64,000 bases of DNA from an uncultured Bryobacterales bacterium (GCA_937959285.1 CALGAR010000064.1:1-64000), one strand, 5' to 3'. Counted from the first letter of the stretch, positions 17,202 to 25,599 are shown. Notes: a model not told the origin generated them from the letters alone. Numbers and translations are program-made.

Positions 17202-18152
17202 ATGGATCGGATCATCCGGCTGCTGGCAGTGGAGTGTGACGTAGAGACCATCCTCCTACTCGAGGAAGCCCTGACAGAAATGACGGAGGGCCGGTATTGG
17301 CAGACTTGGGGCAAGGCCGTACGGCCGGTCTTTGCAGATTGCCTGGAAGATGCGATTTGCCGGGTGCGGCAGGAATCCTTTGATGCAATTCTGCTGAGCC
17401 TCACGCTATCCGATAGCCACGGTCTGCACACCTTCCTGACTTTGAAAGCGGAGGCCCCGGCAGCACCTGTCATAATCCTTGCGCGGGACGATGACGAGGA
17501 ACGTCTGGCCGTGGCGGCTGTGCGGGAAGGAGCGCAGGACTACCTGCTGAAGTCCGCGATTGACTCGATACCGCTCGCGCGTATCCTAAGGCGAGCGATC
17601 GAGCGCCAGCGTCTTCGAGAAACCCTCCGCGGACTCGCCTTTCGCGACGATCTCACGGACCTCTACAACCGCACTGGCTTTCTTACGCTCGCCTCGCAAA
17701 ACCTGGCCCTGGCTGTGCGCCTGAAGCTGCCCTTTGCGCTGCTCCTCTTCGAAGTTGTCGAAAGCGGGATCGACACAGCGGAAGAATCAAGCGACGATCT
17801 GAGCCGCGACCAACGTGACCTGGCGATTATGCGGACAGCGGAGGTGCTGCGGAAGAGCTTTGACGAAGTCGCTATTCTCGGACGTTTGCATGGGGAGCGA
17901 TTTGCAGCCGCCACCGTGAATGAAGCGAATGCCGGCGCGCTCGATCAGAGATTTCGACGCCACTTGGAACAGCACAATGCCCGTGCTTCGCGCCATTGCC
18001 CGCTCACGGTGAGAAGCGCCTCATTGCTCGCCGGCAACGGGCGATACCCGGCCATCGAGGACCTGGTGGAGATGGCCGAGAGGATGCTATGCGAGAATGG
18101 GCGGGACGCCTCCCACTCGCTGAGAAGCGGGAAGCACTTCGTACTCGAGTAG
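17202..18152 (+). CDS. Degenerate receiver fused to degenerate GGDEF domain
   Basis: A 316-residue protein with a receiver-like domain (1-120) and a GGDEF-like domain (about 145-310). In the receiver the phospho-acceptor position is Ser66 (AILLSLTLSDSHG) instead of Asp, though Lys117 remains. In the GGDEF part the entry motif DDLTDLYNR (149-157) is intact, but the signature is HGERF (230-234) instead of GGDEF. Neither phosphorylation nor cyclic di-GMP synthesis is expected. It is more likely a binding or scaffold partner of the kinase upstream. The ATG at 17202 is preferred over 17157 because it begins the domain. Confidence 0.82.
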   Translation: MDRIIRLLAVECDVETILLLEEALTEMTEGRYWQTWGKAVRPVFADCLEDAICRVRQESFDAILLSLTLSDSHGLHTFLTLKAEAPAAPVIILARDDDEERLAVAAVREGAQDYLLKSAIDSIPLARILRRAIERQRLRETLRGLAFRDDLTDLYNRTGFLTLASQNLALAVRLKLPFALLLFEVVESGIDTAEESSDDLSRDQRDLAIMRTAEVLRKSFDEVAILGRLHGERFAAATVNEANAGALDQRFRRHLEQHNARASRHCPLTVRSASLLAGNGRYPAIEDLVEMAERMLCENGRDASHSLRSGKHFVLE

Positions 18153-19196
18153 TTGCCTTTGAAGATTGCGCTTGACGCCACTTATAGCGTGGGAAGAAAC
18201 TTATCGGGAGTTGGCGTATACTGCCGCGAGATTCTTTGGGGATTGGGCTCTGCGCGCGCCAACGACCGCTTATTCTTCTGCTACCGTCCGCATCGCATCC
18301 TGCGTTCCCTTAGGGAGCAGCTCCCGTCAAACGCCCGCCGCCGCCTCCTGACGGACTTCCTTCCGCCGGGCAGAGTCGATCTCTTCCATGGATTGAACCA
18401 GCGTCTGCCGAGACTGCGCTTCCGGCGCACCGTCACAACCTTTCATGATCTCTTCGTGATCACCGGGGAATATTCGACGCCGGAATTCCGCCGCCGCTTC
18501 ACGCAACAGGCTCAGGACGCAGCGCAGCGGTCCGACCTGATCGCTACGGTTTCTGCCTTCACCGCTTCTCAAGTGGAGGCTCTGCTGGGCGTGGAAAGAG
18601 CTCGCATCCGCGTGATTCCCCATGGAGTGCATCTGCCGGATCCGAAGGAACGCGAAGCGTTCGTCCGCGAGACATTCGTACTGCATGTGGGAGCGATTCA
18701 AAAACGCAAGAACGTGAAAAGACTCGTAGCCGCTTTCGAACGGTTGCCCGCGCCGTGGCGGCTGGTTCTGGCTGGCTCTGCCGGTTATGGATACGAGGAA
18801 ATCGAGGAAGCAATTCAAAAAAGCCCGGCGCGGGACCGGATCTCGATCTTGGGGTACATCACCGCCAGCACCTTGCGTAATCTCTATGCCCGCGCTGGCA
18901 TGCTCGCGTTTCCTTCTCTTGACGAGGGCTTCGGAATGCCGGTGCTGGAAGCGATGGCTTGGGGTGTTCCGGTTGTTGCGTCAAACCGTTCTGCCCTACC
19001 CGAGGTGTGCGCCGATGCCGCCCTCCTTGTCGATCCCGAGGACACGGAGGAAATTGGCATGGCAATGTTGCGAATCGTGGAGGATCCCGTCCTGAGAGCA
19101 GACCTGATTCGCCGTGGCCTTCACCGCGCCGAACAGTTTCCGTGGTCTGCTGCTATTGAGAGAACATCATCTCTCTACACGGAATTGGTCCGCTAG
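18153..19196 (+). CDS. Glycosyltransferase family 4 (GT-B) protein
   Basis: A 347-residue cytosolic glycosyltransferase. The N-terminal Rossmann half begins LKIALDATYSVGRNLSGVGVY. The donor-binding half carries VLHVGAIQKRKNVKRLVAAFERL, the E-x7-E motif in SLDEGFGMPVLEAMAWG and PVVASNRSALPEV, all typical of GT4 enzymes that use nucleotide sugars for exopolysaccharide, lipopolysaccharide or glycolipid assembly. The acceptor is unknown. No ATG is available: translation must begin at TTG 18153 or TTG 18159, directly after the stop of the preceding gene, suggesting coupling. Confidence 0.87.
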   Translation: MPLKIALDATYSVGRNLSGVGVYCREILWGLGSARANDRLFFCYRPHRILRSLREQLPSNARRRLLTDFLPPGRVDLFHGLNQRLPRLRFRRTVTTFHDLFVITGEYSTPEFRRRFTQQAQDAAQRSDLIATVSAFTASQVEALLGVERARIRVIPHGVHLPDPKEREAFVRETFVLHVGAIQKRKNVKRLVAAFERLPAPWRLVLAGSAGYGYEEIEEAIQKSPARDRISILGYITASTLRNLYARAGMLAFPSLDEGFGMPVLEAMAWGVPVVASNRSALPEVCADAALLVDPEDTEEIGMAMLRIVEDPVLRADLIRRGLHRAEQFPWSAAIERTSSLYTELVR

Positions 19197-19207
19197 AACT
19201 TGGACTT

Positions 19208-19540
19208 CTACCGCTGATCATCATCAATCGCGATCTTCAGAGCGCGAAGGAACTTGTGATCCTGAGAAGTCCATTTCACTTTGCCGGACTCCCACTTCCG
19301 CCTCCCGGTCGGCCGGCGTTCTTCCTCTTCTTCCGGCGGTTCAATCTCGCCGATCTCTACTTCTTCTTCGTCAGTTTCGTCTCTCTTGTTGAAACCGATA
19401 GTGGCTTCCAGCACGAGGAAGACGTCGTAACCGGCCCGCTTGATCTCCCCGATTGCCGCGGCGATCCGCTCAGAATCGGAAAGCGATTCATTGATCGCAT
19501 TTCCTAACTCTTGCATCAGCTCCTTGAGTCGGTCGTCCAA
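19208..19540 (-). CDS. Small acidic protein of unknown function
   Basis: A 110-residue protein with a helical N-terminal half (DDRLKELMQELGNAINESL, ERIAAAIGEIKRAGYDV), a Glu-rich low-complexity centre and a C-terminal basic-aromatic part (WTSQDHKFLRALKIAID). No signal peptide or membrane segment. The start is a TTG at 19540 with GGAAAGGGG about 11 bases upstream; ATG 19516 is the alternative. I do not recognise the family. It is convergent with the glycosyltransferase gene. Confidence 0.65.
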   Translation of the reverse strand: MDDRLKELMQELGNAINESLSDSERIAAAIGEIKRAGYDVFLVLEATIGFNKRDETDEEEVEIGEIEPPEEEEERRPTGRRKWESGKVKWTSQDHKFLRALKIAIDDDQR

Positions 19541-19712
19541 AGTATGTACGCCCCTTTCCTTGGGCTACTTTCAGCATACCACCTCATCCCCGTAATCACG
19601 GTCAAATCGGGGGACCGTTCGCCCAGGGTTAACATCGGCCAAAAGCAGCACGAACATAAGGCCGCTTGCGCGGAGTTTGCCCGCCTGCATTTGCTACCAT
19701 AGTAGAAACCGT

Positions 19713-19976
19713 ATGCTTGCTATTGGTCGCAAGTTTCTGCAGCACGTGCTGCCGGGAATCCTCCGGCCGGTCCGTGTGTTGTGGAATGAAATAGTAGGCT
19801 TCGTATTTCTCGCGCTGTCCGTTTCGACCGTTCCGTCGATCTACCGGGGAATTCGGGAGTACGATGGCGAGGGGCAGGACGTCTTCCGTCTCATCATGGC
19901 TGGTTTCTTCGCCCTCGTAATGGCCGGATTCGCTGTTTCCTCCTTCCTTCGCGCCCGGAAAATCTCACGTTTTTAG
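19713..19976 (+). CDS. Small membrane protein of unknown function
   Basis: An 87-residue protein with two hydrophobic segments (about 25-42, EIVGFVFLALSVSTVPSIYRG, and about 60-80, LIMAGFFALVMAGFAVSSFL) and a basic C-terminus (RARKISRF). This looks like a two-helix inner-membrane protein. The ATG at 19713 is preferred to a TTG at 19677. Its 3' end overlaps the recX stop by 4 bases on the opposite strand. Family unknown. Confidence 0.62.
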   Translation: MLAIGRKFLQHVLPGILRPVRVLWNEIVGFVFLALSVSTVPSIYRGIREYDGEGQDVFRLIMAGFFALVMAGFAVSSFLRARKISRF

Positions 19977-20518
19977 GAATCCTCGTCTTCTGAAAGGCCA
20001 TCTTCGAGCGAGTCAAGCTGTTCCGCCTGAGAAGCGTAGCGCTTTAGCACGCGGATGGAAGAACCGGAGCTATATCCAGCATGGCGGAGGCGGCGATAGA
20101 CCGAAGCGAGTTTCGCCGGCGTCTGGAGCAGTTGAGACAGATCCACGTTCCGATATTTGCGAGCCAGGTAGTCCTCGATCAGGCTCAGTTCGTCAATGCC
20201 CTCGAAGGCTTGGTCTACGGCCTTCCGGGCAACGGAGGGCGCAACACGTCTTTGGCGAAGGTCGCGGAGGACTCTCGCCTTCCCCAATCCGTCGCTCGTG
20301 CGGCGCGCATAGGCAAAGGTTTCAGCGAATTGTTCGTCATTCAGATACCCGTACTCCTTCAACTGTCTGACAACAGCGTCCACGTCAGAAGCACGAGATG
20401 CTCGCTTCTGCAGCTTATCGCGCAGCTCGCCCGCCGAGTGCGCCCGGGCGCCGAGAATGCGGAGAGCGTAAGCGCGCAAGCCTGCTTCATCGAGGAGTCG
20501 TGGAGTACGGCCGGCCAT
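19973..20518 (-). CDS. recX: Regulatory protein RecX
   Basis: A 181-residue helical protein that binds RecA filaments and limits recombinase activity. It has the repeated three-helix RecX modules: AYALRILGARAHSAGELRDKL, VVRQLKEYGYLNDEQFAETF and ARVLRDLRQRRVAPSVARKAV, then a third repeat towards the C-terminus. Length is in the family range. recA is not in the window. It overlaps the small membrane protein gene tail-to-tail. Confidence 0.92.
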   Translation of the reverse strand: MAGRTPRLLDEAGLRAYALRILGARAHSAGELRDKLQKRASRASDVDAVVRQLKEYGYLNDEQFAETFAYARRTSDGLGKARVLRDLRQRRVAPSVARKAVDQAFEGIDELSLIEDYLARKYRNVDLSQLLQTPAKLASVYRRLRHAGYSSGSSIRVLKRYASQAEQLDSLEDGLSEDEDS

Positions 20519-20586
20519 TAGACTGCAACCTGATTGTACTCCGCCCGCCAGCGGGCAGGACCAGCGTCTGTGAGCCTAAGAAAAGC

Positions 20587-20637
20587 AATGCTTTGCAGAC
20601 ATTCCCGCGATATACTTAGTATGGGTTAATGCTTTGC
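20587..20637 (+). repeat. Direct repeat upstream of infA
   Basis: AATGCTTTGC occurs at 20587-20596 and again at 20628-20637, 41 bases apart (about four helical turns), with TATACT between them at about 20611. It may be a regulatory pair or chance. Confidence 0.35.
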
Positions 20638-20677
20638 CTGTAGGGGCAGGCATACGAAAACTGATAGAAGGAGGACA

Positions 20678-20896
20678 ATGAGCAAGGAAGATAGCATTGA
20701 AGTCACGGGAACGGTGGTTGAAAAGTTCCCGAGTGGGTTATTTAGCGTCCAGTTGGATCAGGATCGGATCGTGCTCGCACACCTTGCGGGCAAACTGCGG
20801 CGGAACCGGATTCGGGTTCTTGCGGGCGATCGGGTGACCCTGGAGATGTCGCCTTACGATCTGACCAAGGGCCGAATTACTTACAGGCACAAGTAA
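20678..20896 (+). CDS. infA: Translation initiation factor IF-1
   Basis: A 72-residue OB-fold protein that occupies the ribosomal A site during initiation. It has SIEVTGTVVEKFPSGLFSV, VLAHLAGKLRRNRIRVLAGDRV and the closing SPYDLTKGRITYRHK, all typical. GAAGGAGGA precedes the ATG. It stands alone rather than in a ribosomal-protein operon and is followed by a likely terminator. A small basic variant such as a second IF-1 copy cannot be excluded. Confidence 0.95.
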   Translation: MSKEDSIEVTGTVVEKFPSGLFSVQLDQDRIVLAHLAGKLRRNRIRVLAGDRVTLEMSPYDLTKGRITYRHK

Positions 20897-20911
20897 TCTT
20901 TCGCTCTTCCA

Positions 20912-20934
20912 AACCTGCCTTCAGCCGGGTTTTT
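20912..20934 (+). terminator. Likely terminator of infA
   Basis: AACCTGCC and GCCGGGTT form an imperfect stem around CTTCA and run into TTTTT, 15 bases past the stop. Confidence 0.55.
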
Positions 20935-21157
20935 AAGCGCTGCGCCTCATATTTCCACGTCGTCCGGTCGCTTTCGCCACCGGATCGTAAGGGATCCCGT
21001 CTTTGTCGTTTCCAGGCGGATCACGCTTTCCGGAGAAAAATATTCCTTGGCGGCCGGCAGAAGCTACGCCCGTATAATCAACAGTTTACAAGCTTCAATG
21101 GAGACGGCTGGCGCCTCCGTCGAGCTTTCTCTTCCGGGGGCCTTCCGGCGCGATTCC

Positions 21158-21163
21158 TATAAT
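21158..21163 (+). promoter_or_regulatory. -10 element of the Clp-type ATPase gene
   Basis: TATAAT lies 20 bases upstream of the ATG at 21183, leaving a very short leader with GAAAGGA as ribosome binding site. A second TATAAT is at 21073. No clear -35 is seen for either. Confidence 0.4.
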
Positions 21164-21182
21164 CTCAGCCGAAAGGATTCTC

Positions 21183-22262
21183 ATGCGAAACGCCATTCCG
21201 ATCCGCACCCGGAAGTCGCCGCCGGAGGCGCCGGATAGCCTTGCGAAGCTGATCGCGGGCAAAGTAATCGGGCAGCAGTCCGCGATCGAAGCGATCGTCC
21301 CCTATGTCTCGATGTACCAGGCAGGGCTCGCGCCCGAGGGGAGGCCCGCGGGGGTCTTCCTTCTCTTGGGCCCTACCGGTACGGGCAAGACAAGAACCGT
21401 GGAGGCGCTGGCGAGCGCGCTGCACGGTAGCGAGCGGTCGCTCCTGCGGATCGATTGCGGCGAGTTTCAGATGGACCACGAGGTGGCCAAGCTGATTGGC
21501 GCCCCTCCGGGTTACCTTGGCCACCGTGAAACTCAGCCAATGCTCACGCAGCAAAAGCTGAACTCCGTGGTGACCGATCGCTGCGGGCTATCGATCGTAC
21601 TGTTTGACGAAATTGAGAAGGCCGCGCCTTCCCTGAACCGGCTCCTCCTCGGGGTGCTGGATCAGGGAATCCTCCGGCTGGGCGACAACACGACGGTCAA
21701 TTTCCAAAACTCGCTGATCTTTCTGACGAGCAACCTCGGTGCGAACGGGATGCAGAGGGAATTGCGTCAGGGAGTCGGGTTTGGACGCTTTGTGCCGCAG
21801 GCTGCGGCGGAACGGCAGAAGCAGCGGCTCGAGAGTATTGCTCTGGCAGCGGTGAAGAAGCGCTTTTCACCCGAGTTCCTGAACCGTATCGACCTCACAC
21901 TCACCTATCACCCGTTATCCGAAGAGGCCCTTTCGGCCATCCTGGATCTTCAGCTGCAGGATCTGCAGCGCCACATCGCAAACCGGTTAGGTCCGCGTGC
22001 TTTTGAACTGGAAGTGACGCCGGAAAGCCGCGCTGTACTCCTGAATTTGGGTACGAGCAAAGAATACGGGGCCCGGCATCTCAAACGTGCGATCCATCGT
22101 CACCTGATGCAGCCCCTGGCCTCGATGGTCACAGCCGGGAAGATCGCTCCGGGAGCGACCGTCATCGTCGAAGCCGCGCAAGACAACAGCGGGCTGATCC
22201 TGCGAGTCGCCGATTCGGGACAGAAGCCGGGCTCCCTAGCGGCTCCTGCCAATGCCGCCTGA
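21183..22262 (+). CDS. Single-ring ClpA/ClpB-type AAA+ ATPase (stand-alone D2 module)
   Basis: A 359-residue protein equivalent to the second AAA+ ring of ClpB/ClpA plus its C-terminal small domain. It contains Walker A GPTGTGKT, the pore-loop region IGAPPGYLGHRE, Walker B VLFDEIEKAAPS, a sensor-1 stretch IFLTSNLGANG and the Arg-finger region FSPEFLNRID. The D2-small domain ends GARHLKRAIHRHLMQPLA. The N-domain, D1 ring and middle domain of ClpB (about 860 residues) are absent, and no ClpP-binding IGF/L loop is obvious. It may unfold or remodel a specific partner. Upstream is infA; downstream is a Gfo/Idh/MocA gene. Confidence 0.87.
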   Translation: MRNAIPIRTRKSPPEAPDSLAKLIAGKVIGQQSAIEAIVPYVSMYQAGLAPEGRPAGVFLLLGPTGTGKTRTVEALASALHGSERSLLRIDCGEFQMDHEVAKLIGAPPGYLGHRETQPMLTQQKLNSVVTDRCGLSIVLFDEIEKAAPSLNRLLLGVLDQGILRLGDNTTVNFQNSLIFLTSNLGANGMQRELRQGVGFGRFVPQAAAERQKQRLESIALAAVKKRFSPEFLNRIDLTLTYHPLSEEALSAILDLQLQDLQRHIANRLGPRAFELEVTPESRAVLLNLGTSKEYGARHLKRAIHRHLMQPLASMVTAGKIAPGATVIVEAAQDNSGLILRVADSGQKPGSLAAPANAA

Positions 22263-22435
22263 AGTTACTCAATCCGGCAGTTGACCGGCGGAGATACAAT
22301 CAGGGGGAAGGGTTACTGACAGAGCTGTTCCTGACCGGGAAAGGTCCCGGACACCGGGCAATTGCAGACCGGTTTCAAGCGGGATAGACTGTGGTCTTAG
22401 TTAGCCCGAATATCCTTCTGAGAGAGGAACTTTCC

Positions 22436-23845
22436 ATGGCCGAAACCAACGATCTGACCCGCCGTGAGGTTGTCAAAATGGCCGGTGCGGTGACTGCGAT
22501 GACTGCGGCGTCGCAATTGCAGGGAGCCCCGGCGATCCAGAAAGTAAAAGCAGCGAACAACCAGGTGCAATATGGAATGATCGGCACGGGCAGTCGCGGC
22601 TCATATCTCCTGAAGCACTTGAAGGGCATCGACGGCGGCCGTTGCGTTGCGATCTGCGATATCAACAATGTAGCCTTGTCGCGCGGCGCCGAGACGATCG
22701 GCAACAACCCCAGACAGTACAAGGACTATCGGGAGCTCCTGTCGCAGAAGGATATTGACGCGGTCTTCGTTGTGGTTCCGCTGTTCGCGCACTTCCCCGT
22801 CACCAAGGATGCGCTCCTGGCAGGCAAGCACGTCTTCTGCGAGAAGAGCCTGGTATTTAAACCGGAAGAAGTTCACGAACTGCGGGCCCTCGCTGAGCAG
22901 CACCCCAAACAGATTATCCAGGTGGGACTGCAGCGCCGCTACAGCAAGATGTATCAGGCGGCACGGCAGATGATCGAGAAGGGTATGCTGGGCGAAGTTA
23001 CTCATGTTCACGCCCAGTGGCACCGCAATCCGGGCTGGAAGATGAAGCCCGATCAACCCAGACTGGCGAACTGGCGGCTCTTCCGCGAATATTCGGGCGG
23101 GCTCGTGGCGGAGCTGGCGTCGCACCAGATCGACGTTGCGGACTGGATGCTGGGCATGACACCGGAGTCCGTTATCGGCGACGGCTCTCTCGATTTCATG
23201 AAGGACGGGCGCGACGTCTACGACCAGATCCAGTTGATCTTCCGCTATCCCAAAGGGCGCCGCATGGTCTACACGTCGATCCCGACCAATTCACACCTGC
23301 CGCTGCTGAATGGCCAGCGCACGGAGATGGGCGAACTGATCATGGGCACCGAGGGCGCGATCCATATCACGGTGGGGTTCGACGAGGCGTTACCCACCGG
23401 CCTCTGGTTCCAGGAGCCCAACCCGCCCAAGGTGGAAGAGAAGAAAAAGAACGAGAAGTGGGTGGCCGGCGCCACGATGAAAGCCGCGAAGCCTGGACAG
23501 GCGCTGCCCATCCTCCTCGACCGGGACCAGGTCACCGGGAACGAGTCCTTTGTTGAGAAGGAGATGAAGTTCGCCCGCCGGTGGCTCTATTCGAAAGGAA
23601 TTATGGTTCCCGAAGAGGACGTAAACCCGGTTGATACGGAGCTCGAAAGCTTCTTCAACGATTGCCGGGAACTGAAGACGCCGAAGGCAAACCTCGAAGT
23701 CGGTCTGCAGGACTCCATCGCCGTCATTCTCTCCAATCTGGCTCTGGACGAAGGCCGCCGGGTTTACTTCAACGAAATCGAAAAGATGGGCCGCACACCG
23801 CAGAAAGAGAAAGAGAAAGCGAACGCGAAAGGCAAGCGCGCTTAA
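22436..23845 (+). CDS. Tat-exported Gfo/Idh/MocA-family oxidoreductase
   Basis: A 469-residue protein. It starts with a twin-arginine signal (LTRREVVKMAGAVTAMTAAS), then a Rossmann domain (VQYGMIGTGSRGSYLLKHL, VAICDINN, EKSLVFKPEEVHEL) and the C-terminal alpha/beta domain of the family. Relatives oxidise or epimerise sugars or cyclitols with tightly bound NAD(P). Export by Tat after cofactor loading fits a periplasmic enzyme. The ATG at 22436 has GAGAGGAA upstream; 22391 is an upstream alternative without signal character. The C-terminus is Lys/Glu-rich. Substrate unknown. Confidence 0.9.
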   Translation: MAETNDLTRREVVKMAGAVTAMTAASQLQGAPAIQKVKAANNQVQYGMIGTGSRGSYLLKHLKGIDGGRCVAICDINNVALSRGAETIGNNPRQYKDYRELLSQKDIDAVFVVVPLFAHFPVTKDALLAGKHVFCEKSLVFKPEEVHELRALAEQHPKQIIQVGLQRRYSKMYQAARQMIEKGMLGEVTHVHAQWHRNPGWKMKPDQPRLANWRLFREYSGGLVAELASHQIDVADWMLGMTPESVIGDGSLDFMKDGRDVYDQIQLIFRYPKGRRMVYTSIPTNSHLPLLNGQRTEMGELIMGTEGAIHITVGFDEALPTGLWFQEPNPPKVEEKKKNEKWVAGATMKAAKPGQALPILLDRDQVTGNESFVEKEMKFARRWLYSKGIMVPEEDVNPVDTELESFFNDCRELKTPKANLEVGLQDSIAVILSNLALDEGRRVYFNEIEKMGRTPQKEKEKANAKGKRA

Positions 23846-23856
23846 AAAATCGTCCT

Positions 23857-23876
23857 GGGCCGGCGCCCGCCGGCCC
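23857..23876. terminator. Hairpin between convergent genes
   Basis: GGGCCGGC and GCCGGCCC form a perfect 8-bp stem around GCCC. On the minus strand a T6 run follows 8 bases later, so it may end the minus-strand gene at 23883. It also lies 12 bases past the plus-strand stop. Confidence 0.55.
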
Positions 23877-23882
23877 TCCTGC

Positions 23883-24470
23883 CTATAATTCCCTCTCCCC
23901 CTTGTAGAGCATCTCCCCAAGCGAAAACTCGACTGCCCGGTACGGCGACGGAAGGGACGGAACGTAAATCTGCAATTCCATCTTCCTGTCCTCGGGCCGG
24001 ATGTCCCGCGGGAACACAATCCGCACGTAAGGATCCAGAGCCGAAGGCGGAAAGTGGCCCGTCATTTTGTACTTCCTCTTGCCAATTTTCAGGACCGTCT
24101 CCTCTTCCATCCGCCGCGACTCCTCCGCGTCGTCCAGAGCATGGGGGCTGTTTACCTGGACTGCGACGATGATGTGCTTACCCTCGTTCTGCTCCGCGAA
24201 TTCGCGGTATTCCTGTTCGAGAAAGCTTTCGGTACGCTCCCTGGAAGACCGCGTGCGAATGCGCACCTGATGCTCCGCGAGCCGAATCGGCTTTGCCGAG
24301 GCGATATAGACCCGGACAGGAGGCGAGTTCGGATTGGCGCGTCCCGCATCCGCCATCTGCGCCCAGGGCGAATCCGTCAGCAGGCTCTCGAGCTCCGCGG
24401 CGGTCCACTGCTCCGGGGCCTTGACCTCCCAGAACGGGGCAGCGAGCAGCAGAAGCGCGAGCAGGTGCAT
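23883..24470 (-). CDS. Secreted protein of unknown function
   Basis: A 195-residue protein with a short signal peptide (MHLLALLLLAAPFWEVKA). A segment typical of acidobacterial secreted proteins follows (WTAAELESLLTDSPWAQM), then RVYIASAKPIRLAEHQVRIR, a long charged helix and a beta-rich end (PYVRIVFPRDIRPEDRKMEL). I do not recognise a named family. GGAAGG precedes the ATG at 24470; the longer open frame to 24740 is antisense to the next gene and is rejected. Divergent from 24504 with 33 bases between. Confidence 0.7.
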   Translation of the reverse strand: MHLLALLLLAAPFWEVKAPEQWTAAELESLLTDSPWAQMADAGRANPNSPPVRVYIASAKPIRLAEHQVRIRTRSSRERTESFLEQEYREFAEQNEGKHIIVAVQVNSPHALDDAEESRRMEEETVLKIGKRKYKMTGHFPPSALDPYVRIVFPRDIRPEDRKMELQIYVPSLPSPYRAVEFSLGEMLYKGEREL

Positions 24471-24503
24471 TCCGACCTTCCTTCGATTTATGCTAACGAA
24501 TCC

Positions 24504-25574
24504 ATGGCCCACACAACATATCGCAACCGTAAAGCCGTGCAGATCGAGAATGAGCAGCTCCAGCTGACTGTTCTTGTAGAAGGCGGGCACATTGCGGAGA
24601 TACGCCATAAGGGAACGGGCGTGAATCCTCTCTGGACCCCGCCCTGGCCCTCGATCGAGCCATCCGCATACGATCCGCAGAAGCATCCGGAATACGGCCA
24701 GAACGCGGAGAGCAAGCTGCTGGCGGGAATTATGGGGCACAACCTCTGCCTGGACCTCTTCGGCCCTCCATCAGACGAAGAAGCGGCAGCGGGAATGACA
24801 GTTCATGGCGAGGCTTCCATCCTGCCCTACCGGATCGAGCCCGCGGGAGCCTGCCTCACCGCCTGTGTGGAATTGCCCACGCCGCAACTGCTCCTGGAGC
24901 GCCGGATCGAGCTCGCTGGCGACGTCGTGCTCATCGCGGAAACCGTCGAGAACTTGAGCCGCGCCGATCGTCCGATCGCATGGACGCAGCACGTAACCCT
25001 CGGGCCCCCGTTTATCGAGCCCGGATCGACCCAGTTTCGGGCCTCGGTGACGCAATCCAGGGTGTACGAGACAGACTTCGCAGGGGGGAAAGGCTACATG
25101 AAACCAGGTGCGGACTTCCAATGGCCTCATGTTCCCCACAAGGACGGCGGCACCGTGGATTTGCGCGTCTACCCAGACTATGCTGTCTCCGGCGGATATA
25201 CCGCCCACCTTATGGATCTGAACCGCGACCACTCGTTCTTTACGGCGTGGTCGCCCTCTAGCCGACTCCTCTTCGGCTATGTCTGGAAGCGGAATGATTT
25301 CCCCTGGCTAGGTATCTGGGAGGAGAATCGAAGCCGCGACAGCGCTCCATGGAACGGCTGTACGATTACCCGGGGAATGGAGTTCGGCGTCTCGCCGATG
25401 CCGGAGACACGGCGTCAGATGATCGAGCGCGGCTCGCTGTTTGGCGTTCCGAGCTTCCGATGGATTCCGGCCCGAACTCGTGTCACCGCATCCTACTGCG
25501 CGTTCTTACGAAGCGCTCAGGCGATCCCCGAGGAAGTTGTGTGGGATGGCGCGTTTCAGGTGACAACGCCTTAG
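24504..25574 (+). CDS. Aldose-epimerase-like (galactose mutarotase fold) protein
   Basis: A 356-residue soluble protein with a beta-sandwich pattern of the mutarotase superfamily: VQIENEQLQLTVLVEGGHIAEI at the start, GMTVHGEASILPYRIEPAG and IAETVENLSRADRPIAWTQH in the middle, and a Trp/Gly-rich end (FGYVWKRNDFPWLGIWEE). Related proteins bind or epimerise sugars, but I cannot confirm catalytic His/Glu residues here. Start at ATG 24504 follows the N-terminal homology; the longer frame from 24054 is antisense to the neighbour. No signal peptide. Confidence 0.72.
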   Translation: MAHTTYRNRKAVQIENEQLQLTVLVEGGHIAEIRHKGTGVNPLWTPPWPSIEPSAYDPQKHPEYGQNAESKLLAGIMGHNLCLDLFGPPSDEEAAAGMTVHGEASILPYRIEPAGACLTACVELPTPQLLLERRIELAGDVVLIAETVENLSRADRPIAWTQHVTLGPPFIEPGSTQFRASVTQSRVYETDFAGGKGYMKPGADFQWPHVPHKDGGTVDLRVYPDYAVSGGYTAHLMDLNRDHSFFTAWSPSSRLLFGYVWKRNDFPWLGIWEENRSRDSAPWNGCTITRGMEFGVSPMPETRRQMIERGSLFGVPSFRWIPARTRVTASYCAFLRSAQAIPEEVVWDGAFQVTTP

Positions 25575-25599
25575 AGCGAGGAACCTCGCTTTACGCGGC

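Noticed and set aside
573..17347. 16-base identity between the terminator at 575-590 and coding sequence at 17332-17347
   Set aside because: GGCCGGTCTTTGCAGA occurs in both, but roughly one 16-base match is expected by chance in a window this long, and the contexts are unrelated.
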